From: Pseudomonadota bacterium
GTDB taxonomy: Bacteria > Desulfobacterota > Desulfobacteria > Desulfobacterales > Desulfolunaceae
Length of the DNA: 41,779 nt
Assembly (NCBI GenBank): GCA_018818835.1
Contig: JAHIRD010000138.1
Coordinates: 1-41,779, forward strand
Direction of reading: 5' to 3'
Shown here: positions 25,299 through 32,952 of the stretch, piece by piece
How the letters are laid out: each line of letters begins with the position of its first letter
Numbering within the stretch: the stretch's first letter is position 1
Notes under the pieces: generated by a model
Told to the model about the DNA's origin: nothing
The model's input: only the letters and a program-made list of their open reading frames with translations
Database searches by the model: none
Made by a program: the position numbers and the translations under genes

Positions 25299-26426
25299 AT
25301 GAGCAATAAATTGAAATCATTGTTTGTATTTTTAATGACCACGGCCCTGGCCTTTGGTTTTCTCCATCAGTTTTTCGGCCATGTGTCCCTGAACTTTGAC
25401 AGACTCCACATTTTTTTGTTCAACCTCTGTTCCGGTGGAACCATCGTGCTTTACTACACCGAAGGGCTTAAGCACCTCTCTTTAAAAGCCTCTGCCTTTC
25501 TTGTCATCTCCCTTTGCTATGCCTGTTTTGCCTTTTTTGAACTGTATCCATTGGCCATCTTTTGTTCTCTGATTTTAGCCGGTATTGTGGAATCCATTCG
25601 AATCAGGTGTTTTTCATTTTTCCCATGGGACTTCTTTGATGCCAAGGCACCAATATCCAAAAAATTCAACCAGGCATCCCTTCTCTGCCTGTCCATGGGT
25701 CTTGTGATTTCATCGGTGGTCATTGTCAACAATGAGTATCTTCACCTGGTGACGATACCCAAGCTAAAGCTTGATACCTTTTTTCTGGGATTTTCATTTC
25801 CACTGTCTCTTATCACCATGTCCGTCATGTTTTCCATCATGAAGCCCGCCAGAGAATCCATTTCCGTTTTTATCCGGAATCTGTGCTTCTGGACCGTGAA
25901 CCTGGGGGTGATCATCTTTTTCATGTTTATCCTCTTGGAAAAACTGGCTCCCCAGGTCCTTGTGACAACGCTCTTGTTTGCCTGTGTGGGGACCATTCTT
26001 TATATTTTTCTAAACAACGTGGATAGCCTTCAGCAGAAAACCTTTCTCACTTCGGGCATGCTGTTCCTTTTATACACAGCCATCAGCGGCATTGCCTACA
26101 TCATTCTGGAATTTTTCCCGATGCAATATGAACAAAGTTCAAAGTTACTGCTTAAAATTCATTCGTTTACAGCACTTTACGGCTGGAATCTCAGCGGCCT
26201 TGCCGTCATTCTCAGGTACGAAGACTTTCCCATCCGACTCCATTCACGCCGTCTGATCCTTGCCCATTGGATCATTGTGGCTTTTCTTGCCCCAATGGGC
26301 TATTATTATCCGCTTTTTGCATTTTTAGCCACCGGTGGATACTGCCTTTTGCTGTGCTTGCTTTTTTTCACCCGGGGGAAAAACAACATCAACCGGTCAC
26401 CGCTCACACAAGGGGGAAACCTATGA
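25299..26426 (+). CDS. Polytopic membrane protein of unknown function
   Basis: A 375-residue protein with about ten to eleven hydrophobic helices spread over its full length and short basic loops (KPARESIS, RLHSRR). No recognisable catalytic motif. Several His, Glu and aromatic residues lie in or near helices (GFLHQFFGHVSLNFDRLH near the N-terminus), so heme or quinone binding is conceivable but speculative. It starts 5 bp after the epimerase gene and overlaps the following rhodanese gene by 4 bp, which ties it to this operon. The name can only be descriptive. Confidence 0.75.
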   Translation: MSNKLKSLFVFLMTTALAFGFLHQFFGHVSLNFDRLHIFLFNLCSGGTIVLYYTEGLKHLSLKASAFLVISLCYACFAFFELYPLAIFCSLILAGIVESIRIRCFSFFPWDFFDAKAPISKKFNQASLLCLSMGLVISSVVIVNNEYLHLVTIPKLKLDTFFLGFSFPLSLITMSVMFSIMKPARESISVFIRNLCFWTVNLGVIIFFMFILLEKLAPQVLVTTLLFACVGTILYIFLNNVDSLQQKTFLTSGMLFLLYTAISGIAYIILEFFPMQYEQSSKLLLKIHSFTALYGWNLSGLAVILRYEDFPIRLHSRRLILAHWIIVAFLAPMGYYYPLFAFLATGGYCLLLCLLFFTRGKNNINRSPLTQGGNL

Positions 26427-27247
26427 ATATAAAAGATATTACCGACTTAACAGCGGATCAGTTAAAAGATTATATCAGCACACACGATGAACGGGATTAT
26501 GTCATGATTGATGTCAGGCAGCCTGAGGAGTACTATGAAAGTCATATCCCGGGCTCCAAACTCATTCCCTTTCCCACCATGGGCACCAATATCGAATCAT
26601 TGCCCCACAAGGTGGATATCATTTTCACCTGTAGATCCGGCGCACGATCACGTGCAGCCGCAGCCCTGACCTTTGGAACAAGCAAGGACCTGGGACGTAT
26701 CTACAACCTTAAAGGAGGCATTCTGGCCTGGAACGGAAAAACCATTCAGGATTTCCCAAAAGTGCAGGTGCTTGGAAAGAAAAACGATGTCGAAGACATG
26801 CTGATGTCAGCAATGGATCTTGAAAAAGGGGCCTGGAACTTCTATAAATCCATTCTTGAAAAATTCCCCAAAGAGCCCTTCAGTGATGCCATTGAATACC
26901 TTTCCCTGGCCGAATCCGATCATGCCGAAGCCCTGTATCGAATTCTTGTCACCAAAAAAAATGATCTTCCGGAATTCGATACCTTTTTCCACAGCATGAA
27001 GGGTGATATCCTTGAAGGCGGTGTGGAACTGAAAGACGCCCTGAAACGCCTGGACACTGTAAAAACAGCACAACCGCTGGCCATCCTCGACATGGCCCTG
27101 GACATCGAATATTCGGCCTTTGACCTTTACCGAAGCGGCGCGGATATCGTGACTGATCCTGACATCAAACGCATTTTATACGGCATCGCCAACGGCGAAA
27201 AACAACACATGAAAAAACTGGCCACGGCCTTCAGTTATCTGAAATAG
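26423..27247 (+). CDS. Rhodanese-rubrerythrin fusion protein
   Basis: A 274-residue two-domain protein. Residues about 10-115 are a rhodanese domain with MIDVRQPEEYYESHIPGS and the catalytic Cys loop TCRSGARSRAAA. From about 130 a ferritin-like di-iron bundle follows: the Glu helix LMSAMDLEKGAWNFYKSI, the ExxH SLAESDHAEALY, the Glu helix MALDIEYSAFDLYRSG and the final ANGEKQHMKKLA. A persulfide carrier linked to a peroxide- or O2-reducing di-iron site suggests handling of sulfane sulfur under oxidative stress. The ATG at 26423 overlaps the membrane-protein stop (ATGA). It is the last gene of the operon begun by ndh. Confidence 0.9.
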   Translation: MNIKDITDLTADQLKDYISTHDERDYVMIDVRQPEEYYESHIPGSKLIPFPTMGTNIESLPHKVDIIFTCRSGARSRAAAALTFGTSKDLGRIYNLKGGILAWNGKTIQDFPKVQVLGKKNDVEDMLMSAMDLEKGAWNFYKSILEKFPKEPFSDAIEYLSLAESDHAEALYRILVTKKNDLPEFDTFFHSMKGDILEGGVELKDALKRLDTVKTAQPLAILDMALDIEYSAFDLYRSGADIVTDPDIKRILYGIANGEKQHMKKLATAFSYLK

Positions 27248-27554
27248 ATCGTAGTTTGGGAACGAATAACGTGGCCTGAAATAATATTCAAATAAAGACG
27301 AGATAAAAATGACATAAGTCATATAGATCACATGGGTCTTATGGGACCTATAGGACTCATGGGACCTATTTTTGCCCTTCTTCGTGCTCTTCGTGTGCTT
27401 CAGCGACCAACGGGAGTACTGAAGGACACGAAGAAAAAGCGTCCAGTTCCTACGTTTATTGGGATTTAGGTCCTTTGGGATCGAATTCGCTATCGGTAAC
27501 AAGGACGACTCCGCGGTCTATGGATTTTAGTAAATCGATTTCGATCCCGATATA
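27248..27554. repeat. Nest of low-complexity and inverted repeats, no gene
   Basis: Three repeat styles follow one another. First, CCCATAAG/CATAGG-type units (27303-27370, e.g. CATGGGTCTTATGGGACC). Second, TTCTTCGTG with its complement CACGAAGAA enclosing a GCTTCAGCGACC segment (27377-27436). Third, GGGATCGAA paired with TTCGATCCC (about 27477-27548). No ORF or terminator is evident. Confidence 0.6.
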
Positions 27555-28181
27555 TTACCCGCACCCGGTGGTCACCGTTGTGGATGTGCCACCCGTTGCA
27601 CTGGGCATAGAGATGTAAGAACAGCCCCCTGCTGAATTCCCCACGCCATAGCGGGAACTCCAAAAATTGTCTGAATAACCCGAATACGACATGGCATCCG
27701 GAATATTCCCTCGCGAGTCGGGATTGTAGGGGTCATCAGTTGGGAAAATATCGCCATTTGAGAGCAATGTATAATTGCCTTGGGGGACCTCCTCAATAGA
27801 AAATATTTGTTTGAGAAAGTTAACTTCATCACGTGTAATTTCACGGCCGTTGACAAGAACACCGGTATTGCCGCGGGATGCATCTTGATGAATCGGCGCA
27901 AAGGGAAGACCAGGGGGAAGAAATGCCGTGGCCAATTGCCCTACGTTGCCCGCCAATCCTGACGTTGAGTCATACCAGTAATTACCCGGCGCAGGTTCTA
28001 CACCAAAAAATTGAACTATTTCGTCGATCTCTTGTTGGGAAAGAGCCTGGCCATTGACAATAACATTATTTCCAATGCCATCCTCGGAAGAATCACTCCC
28101 CCCACAGGATGCAAAACTAAAAAATAAAGCCATGACACATATAAAAGCCAAACAAAGACGGCGAAAACGATCATCTTTCAT
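27555..28181 (-). CDS. Lipoprotein with two internal VNGxxxxxxEI repeats
   Basis: A 208-residue exported protein. A type II signal peptide ends in a lipobox (FSFASC, Cys near 26), so it is membrane-anchored. Two homologous units are visible: IVNGQALSQQEIDEIVQFFG (about 40) followed by PAPGNYWYD, and LVNGREITRDEVNFLKQIFS (about 108) followed by VPQGNYTLLSNGD. The C-terminus is Ser/Thr/Gly-rich (SATGGTSTTVTTGCG) and contains two further Cys. No database family recognised; the VNG...E units look like small peptidoglycan- or self-binding modules. The start is set by AGGAGGTTGTC. It appears monocistronic. Confidence 0.7.
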   Translation of the reverse strand: MKDDRFRRLCLAFICVMALFFSFASCGGSDSSEDGIGNNVIVNGQALSQQEIDEIVQFFGVEPAPGNYWYDSTSGLAGNVGQLATAFLPPGLPFAPIHQDASRGNTGVLVNGREITRDEVNFLKQIFSIEEVPQGNYTLLSNGDIFPTDDPYNPDSRGNIPDAMSYSGYSDNFWSSRYGVGNSAGGCSYISMPSATGGTSTTVTTGCG

Positions 28182-28379
28182 GACAACCTCCTAAAATTGT
28201 AGCATTAGAAGAATTAATGAAAAATATTTTAAAATCAAAATGATATAAAAAATCAATTAAAAATTTATATACATCACTGACTATCAAGAATTATTGCGTT
28301 GATGGCAACGGAGGATGTAGTGCCCGGCCAGGTGATCCCTATTATAAGTTGGACAAGGCCAGGCGCTGTTATTAATTGA
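28182..28379. other. Spacer between lipoprotein and ComEA-like gene
   Basis: AT-rich promoter-side sequence for the lipoprotein plus a GGCCAGG-containing segment (about 28323-28365) that looks like a degraded version of the hairpin at 28804-28836. No gene. Confidence 0.4.
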
Positions 28380-28724
28380 TTATTGACCTGATGGCCGCTT
28401 AACGGTTATCAACGTTGTGATTTTAGATAGTTTTTTTTCACCGATTCCTTTGACTTGCTGAAGGTCCTGGGTTGTTTTAAAAAGACCATATTCATTACGA
28501 TAGGCAATAATCCTATCGGCCAGAGCCTCACCAATTCCAGGCAAGCCCGAAAGTTGTATCGCATCTGCCGTATTGATATCAATCAATACATTTTGGACCG
28601 TGACTTCTGTTTTAACCTCTGGCACATCCTGGACCGAAAACGATGACAAAGGCATTGCGACAAACATCAATACAAACAAAAGCGTCAAACACATACGTTT
28701 ATCAAACAGCTTTACATTCAACAT
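28380..28724 (-). CDS. ComEA-like exported helix-hairpin-helix protein, copy 1
   Basis: A 114-residue protein with an N-terminal signal or anchor (MCLTLLFVLMFVAMPLSSFS) and a C-terminal double helix-hairpin-helix (VLIDINTADAIQLSGLPGIG, then GLFKTTQDLQQVKGIGEKKL). The NTAD and LPGIGEA(L)A segments are diagnostic of ComEA-type DNA-binding domains. It may bind DNA in the periplasm, but no other competence genes are here. The start at ATG 28724 follows AGGAGG; a longer start at 28796 would bury the signal peptide. It is a tandem paralogue of the next gene. Confidence 0.85.
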   Translation of the reverse strand: MLNVKLFDKRMCLTLLFVLMFVAMPLSSFSVQDVPEVKTEVTVQNVLIDINTADAIQLSGLPGIGEALADRIIAYRNEYGLFKTTQDLQQVKGIGEKKLSKITTLITVKRPSGQ

Positions 28725-28803
28725 AATTGTTCCTCCTACCTTGAATAAGTGGCATTTTTTATGATTCAACACATGGAGATGAAGGGCAGGATTCATTTGG
28801 GAT

Positions 28804-28836
28804 TCGCCTGGCCCTTCACATGTCAGGGCCAGGCGA
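28804..28836. other. Perfect 12-bp hairpin between the ComEA-like paralogues
   Basis: TCGCCTGGCCCT pairs exactly with AGGGCCAGGCGA across the 9-base loop TCACATGTC, 8 bp past the stop of copy 2. The T-run (TGTTTTTG) lies on the plus-strand side, so on the coding (minus) strand it lacks a U-tract. It may limit read-through or stabilise the 3' end. Confidence 0.6.
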
Positions 28837-28844
28837 TGTTTTTG

Positions 28845-29186
28845 TTACTTATCCGATGGTTTGACGGTTATCAGAGTCGCAATCTGGGAAAGTTTGTCTT
28901 GTCCCATACCTTGGACCTGCTCAAGGTCCTGGGTCGTCTTGAAAAGTCCGTGTTCGTTACGATACGCGACTATCCTCTCCGCCAGTTCCCCGCCAATACC
29001 CGGAAGGGCTGAAAGCTGCATGGAATCAGCTGTATTGATGTCAATCAGTGATTCCGGTGCCTTAACCTCGGATTTCATCTCCGGGCCAGCCTGGGCTGCA
29101 AATGAAGACAAAGGAATTGCAATAAACATCATGGCAATTAAAAAGGTAACGCATAAACGTTTATCAAACCGTTTGACTTTTAGCAT
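28845..29186 (-). CDS. ComEA-like exported helix-hairpin-helix protein, copy 2
   Basis: A 113-residue protein closely similar to the preceding copy over its whole length: MLKVKRFDKRLCVTFLIAMM signal segment, LIDINTADSMQLSALPGIGG and EHGLFKTTQDLEQVQGMGQD. Divergence is greatest in the signal peptide and the Glu/Lys linker, as expected after an old tandem duplication. The start is set by GGAGG upstream of ATG 29186. DNA binding is inferred from the fold only. Confidence 0.85.
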   Translation of the reverse strand: MLKVKRFDKRLCVTFLIAMMFIAIPLSSFAAQAGPEMKSEVKAPESLIDINTADSMQLSALPGIGGELAERIVAYRNEHGLFKTTQDLEQVQGMGQDKLSQIATLITVKPSDK

Positions 29187-29533
29187 AAATGCCTCCTTCC
29201 TTAACGTCTTTCTTATTGTTTATGTTACCGTTTAAATCCGACTGTCATCATTTGCATAAGAACGAAAACTTGTCAATACTATTTTTATATTAAACCATGC
29301 CGAACACATACCTGATCAATGGATTTTAATTATAAAATCGTTATTTATGTAAAGAAATTATTCCCAAACGCCGAGCTAATGCCCATGGACCGTAATAAAC
29401 AATCCCTTTATTAAATAGTCTTTTCCAATAACTAATCAATAATGTGGGCACCCATGGATCTATCCGTTGCAAATGCTCTTTCAGGGCTTATTCTTATCAA
29501 AAGCACATTCCCCATGGGGAAATCATTGAATGA
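29187..29533. other. Intergenic region between RNA-binding and ComEA-like genes
   Basis: A 347-bp AT-rich stretch without ORFs. The only visible structure is the 14-bp palindrome TTCCCCATGGGGAA (29508-29521), just downstream of the RRM gene stop, possibly part of its 3' end. Confidence 0.5.
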
Positions 29534-30040
29534 TCAGAATCCTCGTCCACCGCCCTGCCCACCATCTCTGCCGCCACTCCGGCTGCCTCGTCCACTGCCC
29601 TGACCTCCTCTGTCAGTGCCTTGGCCGCCTCGTCCACCACCCTGCCCTCCTCTACCACCGTCCTGCCCTCCTCGACCTCCACCCTGACCACCGCGACCTC
29701 CGCCCTGACCGCCGCGACCTCCGCCCTGACCACCGCGACCTCCGCCCTGACCACCCCGGCCTCCCCCGTAACCGCCACCTCGGTTGCCGCGACTTTCGGT
29801 ACGGGGGCGAGCTTCATTCACCGCCAGAGCTTTTCCGTTCAAATCTTTTCCATTGAGTCCATCAATGGCAGCCTGCCCTTGCTCTTTTGAACCCATCTCT
29901 ACAAACCCAAAACCTTTTGATAGGCCACTGTCCTTATCTTTGATAATTGCTGTTGACTCAACCTGTCCGAATTGTTCAAATGCTGACCGTAATTCATCTT
30001 CGGTGACATCACTTGATAAACTTCCTACATAAAGTTTCAT
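29534..30040 (-). CDS. RRM RNA-binding protein with long RGG tail
   Basis: A 168-residue protein with one RNA-recognition motif (residues 1-80): RNP2 LYVGSL at 3-8 and RNP1 KGFGFVEM near 42-49 carry the RNA-stacking aromatics. Then follow about 85 residues of near-perfect GGRGGQGG repeats with RGG boxes and a RSGGRDGG end. The same layout is known in cyanobacterial and deltaproteobacterial glycine-rich RNA-binding proteins linked to cold or stress response. The disordered RGG tail could drive RNA condensation. SD AAGGAGATCAGG before ATG. The nucleotide tandem repeat makes the tail length prone to slippage. Confidence 0.93.
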   Translation of the reverse strand: MKLYVGSLSSDVTEDELRSAFEQFGQVESTAIIKDKDSGLSKGFGFVEMGSKEQGQAAIDGLNGKDLNGKALAVNEARPRTESRGNRGGGYGGGRGGQGGGRGGQGGGRGGQGGGRGGQGGGRGGQDGGRGGQGGGRGGQGTDRGGQGSGRGSRSGGRDGGQGGGRGF

Positions 30041-30220
30041 CCTGATCTCCTTTTGGAATCATTTAGACTTCTTTGCATGGATTAATAAAAATATATCTCA
30101 AACCGTTCTTAAGGCTTAACATGATTTACGCCGGCACAGCCCCATTGGGCTAATCGATCACATATATTGACCCATGGGATAACAGATTTCAAACGGTCCA
30201 GATCCTGTGCCAGACCAGAA

Positions 30221-31399
30221 TCAATTCCGGATGTTTGCCAGAAACTGGTCGATCAAACCCGTCATCTCATTAAAATAAGGATTATAAGCCAGTCGTTGCA
30301 TATAATGCTTCTTTTTAAGCGACCCCGTGAGCTCGCCATAAAAAATCTGATCTTTACTTATACCATTTGAATTCTGTTTTAACCATGGATGGGGAGAATA
30401 GACATAATCACCTTTTTTACCATAATGCGGGTCATCTGGCGACACAATAATTGACAAATGCGAAAATGAGACAATCCTGTCATCAGGGATTCGACTGTCT
30501 TTGAAAATAACCTTTCCAGACGGATCAGGCTGATACTTGGCGGGATTTGAGCAATATACAACCATCTTGTTTTCGTCTGATGAGAACAGGGTGTGGAACA
30601 GGGCCATCGTATGTTCAGAACTCACCGTGATATCATCATCGCTCAAGGCGATAAAAACAGGAACAACCAGGTTTTTTTTTGTTTCTATCAGGCGATCGAC
30701 TTCAACGGTCAATTGATAGACTTGGGCCACGGCATTGGATGCCAGTGAATCATACCGGGCAAAATCTTTTTCATCTTGTTTTAAAAGCCAGTCTGGCGCG
30801 GCAAAGGTTGTAGAAAACCAGGCTGTCTTTGTCTTTATCTTTGTGACCGGGGCGAAGAGAAACAGCCCCTTGATGTCATACCCTTTCAGGCACATATAGA
30901 TGGCAAGCTCACCGCCGGTTGAAAAACCACCCAGATACAGGTTGTCAACGAGGCCTGAAAATCCATGAACGCCATATTCCGTGGCTTTTGCCCAGGCTTC
31001 CCATGTGACTTCCAGCATATCACCAGGGACTGTGCCATGACCGGGCAGCAAAATGGTCCTGACCAGAAAGCCCTTTGAAAGAAAATGCGTTGCCAGATCT
31101 TTCATCTGATAGGGGGAATCGGATAAGCCATGGATCAAAAGAATGCCGTTTTGAATGGGTCTTTGTTTCGGTATCAATTCAAATGGCGTATTGGCTTGGA
31201 CAACACGGTCCCGGTTTGTATCATTCAGATCAACACGCGCTTTTTCCACCATCTTCCGAGTGGCTTTAACATACTCATCAAAGGGTGTTTCCATGGAAAA
31301 ATCAAAGGTGGAATTTAATCCACTGGGGAAGTAATTCGCACGTGCCACATCAGATCCGAACATAATCAGTATTCCAAATAAACATATTCCGATTTTCAT
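30221..31399 (-). CDS. Exported alpha/beta-hydrolase (esterase/lysophospholipase-like)
   Basis: From ATG 31399 (AGGAG six bases upstream) the protein is 392 residues with a signal peptide (MKIGICLFGILIMFGSDVARA). The hydrolase core has GILLIHGLSDSPYQMKDLAT (HG oxyanion motif) and LPGHGTVPGDM. The nucleophile elbow is GGFSTGGELA, Ser near residue 160. VFIALSDDDITVS carries the likely acid, and SFSHLSIIVSPDDPHYG the His region. It probably cleaves an ester or lipid substrate in the periplasm. A longer reading start at 31522 lacks a ribosome-binding site. Single gene, no obvious partners. Confidence 0.82.
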   Translation of the reverse strand: MKIGICLFGILIMFGSDVARANYFPSGLNSTFDFSMETPFDEYVKATRKMVEKARVDLNDTNRDRVVQANTPFELIPKQRPIQNGILLIHGLSDSPYQMKDLATHFLSKGFLVRTILLPGHGTVPGDMLEVTWEAWAKATEYGVHGFSGLVDNLYLGGFSTGGELAIYMCLKGYDIKGLFLFAPVTKIKTKTAWFSTTFAAPDWLLKQDEKDFARYDSLASNAVAQVYQLTVEVDRLIETKKNLVVPVFIALSDDDITVSSEHTMALFHTLFSSDENKMVVYCSNPAKYQPDPSGKVIFKDSRIPDDRIVSFSHLSIIVSPDDPHYGKKGDYVYSPHPWLKQNSNGISKDQIFYGELTGSLKKKHYMQRLAYNPYFNEMTGLIDQFLANIRN

Positions 31400-31989
31400 C
31401 ATTTGCTCCTGGGATATATAAGCAATCCAAATACAGAAGTGAGACAAAACCCAAGGCCCAGATCCACGTGGGCAATCCCCGGAATGAACCCCTCTCTTTG
31501 GTAAATTTTCTTTTATCTGCATGAGATATCGTCATGTGAGATAGACTTCCAGCTATCCTAAAGAGTCCGTGGCAAACGCTTCTTTTTAAACTTTATACAC
31601 GATATGATGATATTATAAATCAATTTTTTATGGATTTAAGTCCCCGCAGGTATTGTTGCGCAAATCATGGACTTTATCACATTAACAGCCTGTGAGATTG
31701 TATCCGAGTGTCTACCAATCTCTTATTAAAAAAAATTTTCCAACCGATTACCCAACTCGTTGACCTGCGTTTTTATTGGGTCCACGAATTGGGCCTTAAA
31801 ATTAAAGCAAATCCATACTCCACCATCCCCATCATCACTACTTTGGTTTGTGATGAAATAAAAAAATCCAATTTATCAGCAAGTTAAAAGCCAACCGTTT
31901 CAAAAAACCAATTTGGATTGTAATAAACGTTATACCCAGGTGGGGATGTACCTGGCATATACTGTCATATGTTAATTCGGGGAATGATA
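31400..31989. other. Intergenic region between hydrolase and HNH nuclease
   Basis: A 590-bp AT-rich stretch with no credible ORF on either strand. CCAGGT/ACCTGG (about 31936-31956) forms a weak 6-bp hairpin downstream of the HNH gene. Nothing else recognised. Confidence 0.5.
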
Positions 31990-32883
31990 TCAGGAGGGAT
32001 GTCTTCCATCACCTTGGAAAACCTCGCGAATATGCCAGGATACAAATTGAGGTTCCGGGAAAAAAGATGGCCTTTGTGGTTGGATCAGTTTTTTACCATG
32101 ATAAGCCATGAGCCATTCTTCAAAGCCTCCTGTTCCATGAGCCCGATCAGAGACAATAATTTTCATGTTATCCGACAATGTGAAAGCCCCGCGATCGAAA
32201 AGCTTGTGATGCAAGGCACAGAGTGCAACACCATTTTCTTCAATGTCAGGGCCACCGGCCTGGTGCCATTTAATATGAGCGGCTTCAAGTGCCACCAATG
32301 AATTGCCGACACGGACATTAAAACCGCAAACCGCACATCGATACTCATAGGCATTTAAAATTCTATCCCTGAAATTGGGGTCACGATTTCGTTTTATGTT
32401 TTCAGTAAACTCAAGATCAAGGCCAACGGCTTGCAGAATATCTTCGTGGATGGACGCCGGAAAATTGTTTTCTAAAATGGATGATACGATTTCAGGGATC
32501 TGGTCTTTGTTGCATACAAGAAAATCGTAGATCTGTTTTTTAAAACCGCCTTGAACATTATATTTGATCAGTTCACCTTTTTTTGCATCGGAATTACATC
32601 TCCGCGACGTAACAAGTTCTGTGTTCGTTAATTCCCAAATGCCATCATTCTGCAGCCGCCAGAATGGATACTCGGGATGGTAGCGTTTCCGTGTCGGGCC
32701 GAATTCGATCAAAATCTGTTTCAGTTGGTTTTCAATATCTGAAAAACTGATAAGCCTTCCCTTTTCCTGGATACAATGTGCCAAGGCAATTAAAATCAAT
32801 AGCGGCTTGTGCGGTGCTCGTTGTCCGCCTCTTTTCCACATTGTAATATGATCGAACAGGTTTTTTACTGTTTTTGTGTCCAT
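31990..32883 (-). CDS. SBD-HNH endonuclease, phosphorothioated-DNA-binding type IV restriction enzyme-like
   Basis: A 297-residue two-domain nuclease. The N-terminal 150 residues match the sulfur-binding domain of the ScoMcrA family, which recognises phosphorothioate linkages in Dnd-modified DNA: MWKRGGQRAPHKPLLILIAL, FGPTRKR and HPEYPFWRLQNDGIWEL. The C-terminal HNH has a zinc knuckle CAVC (about 183), EAAHIKWHQAGGPDIEENGV, and CALHHKLFDRG supplying the metal-binding His/Asn/His. It would cut DNA carrying foreign phosphorothioate marks. No dnd/dpt genes are in view. It is the last gene in the same-strand defence block, 69 bp after the large partner gene, with only a weak SD. Confidence 0.85.
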   Translation of the reverse strand: MDTKTVKNLFDHITMWKRGGQRAPHKPLLILIALAHCIQEKGRLISFSDIENQLKQILIEFGPTRKRYHPEYPFWRLQNDGIWELTNTELVTSRRCNSDAKKGELIKYNVQGGFKKQIYDFLVCNKDQIPEIVSSILENNFPASIHEDILQAVGLDLEFTENIKRNRDPNFRDRILNAYEYRCAVCGFNVRVGNSLVALEAAHIKWHQAGGPDIEENGVALCALHHKLFDRGAFTLSDNMKIIVSDRAHGTGGFEEWLMAYHGKKLIQPQRPSFFPEPQFVSWHIREVFQGDGRHPS

Positions 32884-32952
32884 AATTTTCTAAAACTTTA
32901 TTGTAATTCTGGTTTCATGAAAGATCTTCTTTCTCCCCTTGGTTTCACCTCA

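Noticed and set aside
29600-29770. Possible CRISPR array (regular direct repeats)
   Set aside because: Repeats are contiguous, encode Gly-Gly-Arg/Gln in frame and have no unique spacers.
29497-29856. Plus- and minus-strand ORFs rich in Val/Ala/Glu or His/Arg/Asp over the RGG region
   Set aside because: They are frame shadows of the GGRGGQGG codon repeat; only the RRM frame has a domain and an SD.
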